This document shows, in pieces, positions 57,090 to 64,000 of a stretch of DNA of 64,000 bases. How positions within the stretch are numbered: position 1 is the first letter of the stretch; the number at the start of each line of letters is the position of its first letter. Made by a program: the position numbers and the translations under genes. The notes beneath the pieces are model-generated. The model was not told the origin of the DNA, ran no database searches, and saw nothing but the letters and a program-made list of their open reading frames with translations. The DNA is from Nematostella vectensis. Taxonomy: Eukaryota > Cnidaria > Anthozoa > Actiniaria > Edwardsiidae. Location: NCBI RefSeq assembly GCF_932526225.1, contig NC_064041.1, positions 7,151,042-7,215,041 on the forward strand, read 5' to 3'.

Positions 57090-59765
57090 TCATTCCTCGT
57101 CATCTGCGTCTATCTCACCATCATCTTCGTCGTCATCGTTTGTAGCCATGTGGTCACACGATAAGCTACACATTTCAGTGCATTTCAGCCCTGCCTTTAT
57201 AAGCAGCAGCACGTTTCGTCTGTGCACACTCGGCAGTTCTAGCACCTCCTCTGAGGCTCTTTAGTCACTTAAAGTCGAGGCTATTTGACATCCGTAGTCG
57301 GAAGGGAGGGGAACCTCTGGAAGGGCTTCCTGTCCACTCCGTCAGATCGCTGCCTGGTAGTTTGCGCGAGACACGTGTAACTTGAGGGATGACTGGTAAG
57401 GGGGAAGAGCATTTGGCTCGATTTTTACTCCTTTTGCACAATGAAGTTCGTATATTAGCCTGTTTACCCTCGTACCCCTCTTTCCGTAGATATGGAAAAC
57501 AAGCTCCTCAGTTGCGCTGAACAGTTCTTCAGTCACCGACCATTGTCGCCCGATCTCTTTCATAGCTTCCATGTACTTCTTGTTTTTGAGGACTATTTGC
57601 AGCGGTCTCCACTTGCCTTTCTGTGAAAAGGCAGACACGCTGTCGCATCCCGTTAAGGCATGGAACCCTACGAGTCCGCATAGAGCGTCTTCTATTGCGA
57701 TGTCTTGAGCTGCTAGTCTCGCTAGTTTCCTAGTGATCTGATCTAGTTCAATGATTCTAGTCTTTGTCCCTGTGCCTTTCTTTAGGTGGCGCTTACCAAG
57801 ATATTGAGCGTGCCCAAGAAGTATCACGAGCACATCGGTGTCGTCCGAGTTGACAACGCATGTGCCGCCTGCGTGTTGTGCGTGTAACAGCATACGTGTG
57901 TCGGCCTCTTCTTGGGAGCTTTGAAGCTCAGGAACGATGGTTGCCATTTGTGAATTGATTCTCCAGCAGTCGTCTACTAACGTGACATACAGCACCCTAT
58001 CGTCTAGTCTATTCCTGAATTCATGCTTTTTCCATTCTTTTACCAGGAAACGCACAAGTTCCGTCTTGTTCGCAGAAACACTAAGGATCTTTCTCCAGTC
58101 TTTTACTTGGTAGCCGGGTATAATGTTCGTTCACCAGGGAACGAAGGTGTAATGTACCTTCGTTCCCCGGTGTGCGCTTCGATCTTTCAGTGTTTTTAAT
58201 GGAAATGTCTCAATAGACGCAAAACACGTCTATCTGCTTTCTTGGGCTGCTTGCTACTAACTCAAATAGTATATTAGCAACCACCGCGAATGTGGCCCCT
58301 TCAGGCGGTTTGAACTTCTGCAGTAGGGCCATTCCATCATAAACTGCAGTTGAGGGCACAGGGTACTTATCGGTTATCTGTACTTCTTCTTCTAATGGAT
58401 TGTCCTTGGTCATTTGGACGCTGAAATGACCATCTAAAAAGGCATTCTATACCTCGGGCATAGTCTCAGGTAGTGAACGCATGTCATCCAAGTACGGCAC
58501 TAAGTATCTAGCATAGTTTTGCCTGTCATAGGCAAATGCCCATGGGATGACCTCCTCAATACAGGAGAGGTACAACTCCCATCCCCCTGTTCGGGTGGCA
58601 TATAACAAGTTAAAGAGAAGCTGGCAAAGGTCCTGGTAGCTCAGCCAAAACTTGGCGAGGTCACTCCCTTCCTTTCTTTTGTGAGAGACATAGGCTTCAA
58701 ATTTCAACTCCCATTCCCTGATCTCTGGACTGTCTAAGGCGCGTTGATACACTTCCTGGCATTGATTGAGCTTCAGCTGGGAAAGCTTCTCCTCCTTTCT
58801 TCTTAGGATCTCATTCTCCTCGCATGTAGCCTCGAAGTCGTCTAGAATAAGTCTTGTTATGGCCTCATATACAATCTTGTGTAGTCTAACTGCCTTGCAA
58901 TTATGAAAATAAAATACAAAATAAGGATGATACTGTTTTAAACAATGCTAACACCAGGCTTTGTTTTTTTTTCTGTGAAGTTTACCGATGAAACTCATAC
59001 CTGTTGTAGTGCTTCCCATTGAGTGCTTGATCAACAGAGCCTTCGGTAATTATTTCACTTTTAATTGCTAGATCACGGGGACATGCGGCTCCCAATAATG
59101 GCCATAAGGGTCATGAGCAGATGAAACCCACCCATTATTATCACAATCCCTTGAAACTGAGACTTTTGTTTCCAATAGACCTCCATCGCTTTGGCGTAAA
59201 AGGCTTGGTCGAATACGCATGCCACGCCCTTCAGCTGAAGCCTATCTCTTCTAATCTCACTACCGCAACAAAACGCTTCGTGTGCAGTTTTTAACTCGGT
59301 GGCAGGAGAATAAATGGTGTCTAGATATCCGATGGCGCTTTGAACGACAACTATCTTGTCACGGATTTGGATATTAAAACCCGTCCATCCAGGGACAAGC
59401 AACAGAGGGTGTGTCTTGAGCTTTTGCAATTCAATCCAAATGAGATACTGCTGCCTTAGTCTCTTAAAATGGCTTACATATGACGAGCCAACCCCGAGAC
59501 ATTGCACGTGAGAAAGGTCTCCCTCCATAGTAATGTGGCACTTCTCTCGTTACTGCATCAACTGGAAAGGCGCGTCTACACTTTCTCTTAGCCGGTGGAT
59601 TGGTAGGTAGCTCTGGGCCACTCCCCTTCTCTGTTTCTGTGTCTATGTCCTCGACCTTTCGTTTCATTACGAGAATAGAGTTCACTCTGTGAGAAGTTCC
59701 GGCTCCGCTGACAGTGCATTCTAAGTTGTCGATATTGTCCGCAACCATGAGAGCTACAGGAAAAA
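57090..59765 (-). pseudogene. Broken multi-exon gene with XPG/FEN-like nuclease signature and Cys-rich tail
   Basis: From an acceptor at 59766 (TTTTTCCTGTAG) the minus strand runs MVADNIDNLECTVSGAGTSH, KLKTHPLLLVPGWTGFNIQI, IIMGGFHLLMTLMAIIGSRM and IITEGSVDQALNGKHYNR up to a donor. It resumes at about 58900 with the exon AVRLHKIVYEAITRL to MRSLPETMPE. The last block has QEEADTRMLLHAQHAG, SDDTDVLVILL and HALTGCDSVSAFSQKGKW, then YGKRGTRVNRLIYELHCAKG, LPPYQSSLKLHVSRANYQ and a tail GLKCTEMCSLSCDH plus an acidic end at TGA 57090. The E-x-AD, DTDV and GCD motifs match the metal-binding pattern of XPG/FEN nucleases. Several frame shifts and stops (58205, 58440, 57345) break it. This family is multicopy in cnidarians and fish and probably mobile. 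Confidence 0.7.
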
Positions 59766-60390
59766 TCCGTGTTCAGTTCAGCTCCGTGTTCAGCCGAGCG
59801 TACCTAATTGTCCAACGGCGGCGGTCAAGGATTCAAATCGCTGCTTACTCGTTTTAAAATATGGCTAGCGGCCAGGGAAAATCGAATGTAAGTGTACCCT
59901 GGCATAGGTCTGCGAGATAAAAATAATTCGTTTGTTGTATTTTCCTCGCGAATTTCTACGGTATTTGAGTGCTACCGAAAATGGCGTCTCCAACCTTGTT
60001 TCTTTCCTTAGAAGGGGGAGAGCATATATTCCGTTACGAAAACCCCCCAAAATCGTATATTACACACAAATATGACAACAACAAGGCATGTTCTAAGTTG
60101 TAAGGCAATTTTATTGGCAATGTTTCACAAAAAATCGCGACTTCAATCCACTCGTTTTACCTCTAAGAATAACAGTCGATTCCAAGCTACGAACAAGCTT
60201 CGAAACCATTGCCTGGGCTACCTGTGGCCAAACCAAGGCAAATCGCGTGCGTTTGAAAAGATGCGAATTATTCGGGATTGGAGGAATTCGAAAAAAAAAT
60301 TTCGGGAAAGTAAGCCTCAGATAATGTTCATTTTGCCCAAAACGGTCTTCCCTTTCCCTGGAGCTGCACTTTAAGCCTGATGTTGCACAC
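59766..60390. other. No gene; likely flank between two transposon-type genes
   Basis: Upstream exons of the XPG-like relic (minus) or the first part of the THAP domain (plus) should be here, but none is readable. Confidence 0.35.
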
Positions 60391-61240
60391 ATGTCTTGGC
60401 ACAAACCAGCAGTGCAGCTTTACGGTATCTGGCGGGAGAGAAATAAAAAGGAAGTTACATCTAATAATCGAGTCTGTAGCAACCACTTTGTGTTTGGTCG
60501 ACCTCAGGGCCAACATATCCATCCAGAGCTGTGGCTGAAGAGCTATGATGGCCCAGAGTGCACACTCATGAGTGCAAGAGATACAATTGACAGTAGTTTT
60601 TGCGCCAAACAAGTCTCAAGCGAAATAATTAGAACAATAAGACACGGGAAACATACAATTACTCATCAAACACAACCAAACAAAAAGAGAAGGACCTCTG
60701 AAGAGGTAGCCCACCGCCAGACCATGCATATGCTGCGGAAATACAACAAGTGTCAGAAAGTTGTAATTATACCTGTTCTTTAGCCCGTTGCTTAAAATGC
60801 AGGCTTGAGGAAGAAAAAAACGAGCTAAAAAGAAAAAAAAACTCTTAAATGAACTTAATAGAACAAAAGAAGCGCTTGAAAATAAATCTGATTAATGTTT
60901 AATAGCAAAAATCAAAGAATCGAAAACTGTAATGAAACTACACACAGGAATTAGTTATTCCCAGTTTTTGTGGATTTTTAAAGAAGTCGAAAATAGATTA
61001 CCATTCTTGCACTATTACAAAGAACAGAACTCTAGAACAACGAAAAGATACCAAGTCAGCAAGCAACAAAAGCCAGGCCCACCTAGAATTCTATCACCTG
61101 AAAATGAACTAAGTGGAATCACAGAGAAGCTAATAGCAGGAGATACGGTATTAGCAGACAGGGGGTTTAATACTAAAGAGCTTTCGCCCCCCCCCCCCCC
61201 CCCCCATCTTGTAAGAGAAATTCCTAGATCCTTTATATAA
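60391..61240 (+). pseudogene. THAP-domain plus DDE_4 transposase remnant with internal deletion
   Basis: The first frame reads LYGIWRERNKKEVTSNNRVC and SNHFVFGRPQ, then HPELW, the second half of a THAP zinc finger. The N-terminal CxxC half is not visible. A Lys/Arg-rich linker (TQPNKKRRTSEEVAHR) is followed by stops. A second frame from 60932 reads KLHTGISYSQFLWIFKEVEN and LSPENEL, then jumps to LIAGDTVLADRGFNTKEL, the last catalytic block of a DDE_4 transposase. The part in between, with the first catalytic Asp residues, is gone. A 16-base C-run at 61190-61205 follows. The element is a deletion derivative. Confidence 0.75.
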
Positions 61241-61439
61241 AATTGCTTTATAACATAAAACAACTTCCTCTGTGTTCCCAAAGCTGGTATCCAAGGTCAT
61301 TGTCATATAAGATCCAGAACTTATCTAAGTTTATTCAAGTTATTGTCACCTTTGTAGCTCTGGCACTATAACCTGGTTGAAAAATATTCTTGATTTTTTT
61401 GCAGCTAGATCCAAGTGATCCCTGTCATTAAGTGACTTG
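61241..61439. other. Intergenic spacer between convergent transposon genes
   Basis: No features; it would hold the 3' ends of both convergent transcripts. Confidence 0.4.
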
Positions 61440-63336
61440 TTCACATTGAAAATTGTCACTTACACTTTCTGTTCGCACACAAAAATAACACAAGTCTGCA
61501 CCAGTAGAGAGCATATGGCCATGAACTTGCAAGTAGTGCTCATGATCATACCTTAGTTTCACTTTACCAAAGTCTAAATGTAGACAAGAGTCTTTTTGTT
61601 TTGCCAGATTTTTTTTTGTTAGGTGCTTATATTTATATGGATTTTTTTACTTCTATCGGACGCTTTGGGCAACAGCTGCACTGTACTAGGCCATCAGGGC
61701 TTGCAGCTATGAATGGGTAGTCTGGAAATATATATTCACCACAACACAGTACCTGAAGGTGCTTGCGATGAGGTTTTTGGAGTCTCATAAAATCACTGGT
61801 TGCCTACGGCTCATTATACCTGCCCAAATCTTATGCTAGGGCACTTGCATGCGGATAGTAGTTCATTACACTTTTGAGGATTGACATTTCCTCCCCTTTA
61901 TATTCCCAGTTTCTAGATCTACTTTATTTGTGCATTGCTGCAACTTGCTAGAGGTGATTCTCCCAGCTCTATACTGAAACCAAAGCTTGTTTGTTCTTTG
62001 TCCTTTTGTTACATGACTGACTAATGCAACAACTGATGCTGACAGAGGTCTAGTTGCTGCCGGTAACAGGTTGTTTCGCCCACCTTGTTGTATCGCCCAC
62101 GTCTATAAGAGTAGTTTTGCCCACGCATCAAGAGTCGCTTCACCCACGCATCAAGGTGTTTCGCCCACGCATCAAGGTGTTTCGCCCACGGATAATAATA
62201 CGAGTTACTCTCGAGCTCTCTCAACAGAAAACATTCTTTTCGAACGTATATCGCGTTGCTTTAGAAAAATCCAAACTAATGGATACATCTATCGATCGCA
62301 TCGATCTTTATGGCAAAAAAGCTCAGATATTTGGGATTTTTTTTTCGCTATAAGTGGATTTTTTTTCTGATAAGTGGAATTATGTCGGATTCTGTAGGAT
62401 TCTGCCTGATTCTGTTTGATGCGCTTGTTTACGAGCGAGCGTAAATCGGCATATTTCAGTCGCCGCTCATAAACAAACTCATAAACATAACGAGTTCTTT
62501 TACTAAAAGAACCAGCTTTAGATTTGATGACTACTAACCTTGGCTTGTATATAGCGGTTAATTGCCGGGTGGGAGGTCCGTATCGAAAAATACCGTGACC
62601 GAGGTCTTGGAAATACTGACCGAGGCCTAACCCGGTAAATAACTATTTTTTTCAGCGCCCGGGAAAACATACTTTGAGCGAGCAGCGCGCTCAAAATATC
62701 GATCCACGGACCTAGGGCAGGTATAGGAATCTCCGGACCGCTCTATTAGCCAATCAGAATGCAGGATTCGTTACCGTGACCGCTAAAAAATAATATAAAA
62801 AGCAATATGATATATTGACACTGATTCCATTATATTGTGCTTTCTTCACATGACCTGACATAAATAGTGATTTGCCGTCTCGAAGATCCTCTTTACCCCC
62901 GGTTTGAATGTCTTATTGAATGTCTTATTTTCTGAAGATTATATAGACATATTAGAGACAAAAGAATGCAAATACAAAGATGCAATTTATTTTCCTTTCG
63001 ATAAAACAATGATACAATGTCCCATGTTACCTTACTTCTATCGAAGTAGTTCTCAGTCTCGGCTTGCGAGAGCTCAGGATAACAACTAGGGCCATCTTTA
63101 CAGCCCTCAGTTAGCTCATCAGGGTCGGGCAGCGTAATATGGTCATTCTCCAGTCGAAGTTTCAAACTTTTTTGTCTAATCAAGTGGTAGTTTTGCTCCT
63201 CAAGAGACTGTACTGCAAACTCGGCTAGAGCGATTAAGGATTCTTTGTTTGCATTCCCTATGGGTACTTCTCTCTCTGTGAGAAATTTCTTTAGTTTTCC
63301 TACATCCCAGCGACGAAAATCTATGTTTTCAGACAT
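61440..63336 (-). CDS. SAP-like N-terminus plus YqaJ-type nuclease (transposon accessory gene), partial model
   Basis: The first exon begins at ATG 63336 (MSENIDFRRWDVGKLKKFLT); the WDVGKLKKFL, GNANKESLIALAEFA pattern is a SAP-type helix-loop-helix DNA-binding motif. It ends near 63025 at an AGAA/GTAAGG or AAG/GTAACA donor. Around 61840-61440 the same strand reads FPDYPFIAASPDGLVQC, then PIEVKK, then LDFGKVKLRYDHEHYLQVHG and MLSTGADLCYFCVRTES. PDG, E-x-K and the YY/YLQVHG motif are the catalytic core of YqaJ exonucleases. A TAA stop splits that core near 61645, and the exons between SAP and YqaJ parts are not resolved, so the gene may be dead. Its orientation is tail-to-tail with the THAP/DDE remnant. 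Confidence 0.6.
62075..62195. repeat. About 21-bp imperfect tandem repeat
   Basis: TTTCGCCCACGCATCAAGGTG occurs about five times with variants (TTTTGCCCACGCATCAAGAG, CTTCACCCACGCATCAAGG). It lies in the unresolved middle of the SAP/YqaJ gene, probably in an intron. Confidence 0.8.
62549..62812. mobile_element. MITE or SINE-like element
   Basis: The left end TATATAGCGGT and right end ACCGCTAAAAAATAATATA are imperfect inverted copies. Inside, CCGTGACCGAGGTC and CTGACCGAGGCC repeat. Such sequence is common as a dispersed repeat in marine invertebrates. It is non-coding and lies within the inferred intron of the SAP/YqaJ gene. Confidence 0.45.
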
Positions 63337-64000
63337 GTTAAGTTACTGTTTACAAGCGTGAATGAAATTCGTGAATGGAACCGTGTTGTGTGATCGAATA
63401 TGGCATCGCACACTTTTATCCGTGGAACGGGCTATGGGTGGTAACCTAAGAAGAATCTCTGTAAAGGGTTTTTGGATTTTGAGACATTCTCTTCGAGAAT
63501 CCAAGAAAATCGAATGGATGTTCACATCAGTGTCATAAAACTACAGGTGTTTTTTTTGTGCAAAAAACGCCTTATTTCGGATATGCTCACGACATTTTGA
63601 CGACGTTATCTAAAAACAAACTTATCTTCCTGTAATCTTATCTTCCCTTTCTTTGTCTACAGCGCTCTGTTTAATTTAAGTGTGAGAAGACCCACGCTTT
63701 TTATTGCGAAAGCGTCATATACATGAAGCACAAACTAGAACAAAGTCAAAACAACGGGTAGGCGTGAATGTCATAGTTTTGCACATAAGCTTTGATGATC
63801 TCTGCTGATTCTTTTATATCGAAGGAAAATCTAACTGCACTCTGATTCTTCGTTATAGAGTATACGCACTTATGAACGTGCTGAATAACGTATGCGCATG
63901 CGCGTTCTCTGGCGAAAACAAGCACAATCGTAGGGTTGAATTGTTCTAGGAAAGGTACGAAAGGGTGACTTTGGGTTGAGTTGCTGTTTTGACTAACTGT
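63337..64000. other. No gene; upstream region of the SAP/YqaJ gene
   Basis: No exon or repeat recognised up to the right edge. It should contain the promoter and, if the element is intact, one terminal inverted repeat. Confidence 0.4.

Overview
The window is a piece of an animal nuclear genome, most probably an anthozoan cnidarian such as a sea anemone. The base composition is AT-rich, genes have small exons with GT-AG introns, and a collagen/Ig/C-type-lectin receptor-like gene and a class A GPCR are present. Relics of CR1/L2-like LINEs, Ty3/gypsy, THAP/YqaJ transposons, fold-back MITEs and minisatellites fill much of the rest. I saw no bacterial features, CRISPR arrays, tRNAs or rRNAs. Organism assignment is inference from gene content; nothing in the sequence names the species.

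Left part (1-21.6 kb). A 27-bp minisatellite and several MITEs precede the best-supported gene of the window, at 3688-11032 on the + strand. Its four exons have phase-matched junctions and encode a secreted or membrane-anchored protein with a 23-triplet collagen stalk, three Ig domains and a C-terminal C-type lectin domain. Its first intron carries a MITE and a 46-bp minisatellite of about 42 copies. On the - strand at 12102-12896 a short two-exon gene with its own TATA box encodes a signal peptide followed by an amidation/dibasic site, so it looks like a secreted peptide precursor. Then come LINE debris, fold-back elements and a 27-bp minisatellite of about 1.3 kb (20252-21560).

Middle part (21.6-45 kb). 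A class A GPCR (- strand, 21660-23633) is followed by a decayed Ty3/gypsy element, an ancient roughly 0.85-0.9 kb tandem triplication, and a - strand multi-exon gene (37571 to 33455) ending in a Ulp1/SENP-like cysteine protease with two frame breaks. Upstream of that gene lies a 129-bp satellite in which nearly every unit holds a TGACGTCA site and a CACGTG site. Further right are duplicated coiled-coil exons and a broken SGNH-hydrolase-like relic.

Right part (45-64 kb). This is mostly transposon-derived: a CENP-B-type helix-turn-helix relic, a broken DDE-like relic, a nearly full-length but dead LINE (49764-53656), a second LINE relic, a broken gene with an XPG/FEN-like nuclease signature (57090-59765), and a convergent pair formed by a THAP/DDE transposase remnant (+) and a SAP/YqaJ nuclease gene (-) that resembles an ISL2EU-type DNA transposon. 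The genes do not form a pathway. The three host genes most worth following are the collagen-Ig-lectin protein, the peptide precursor and the GPCR.
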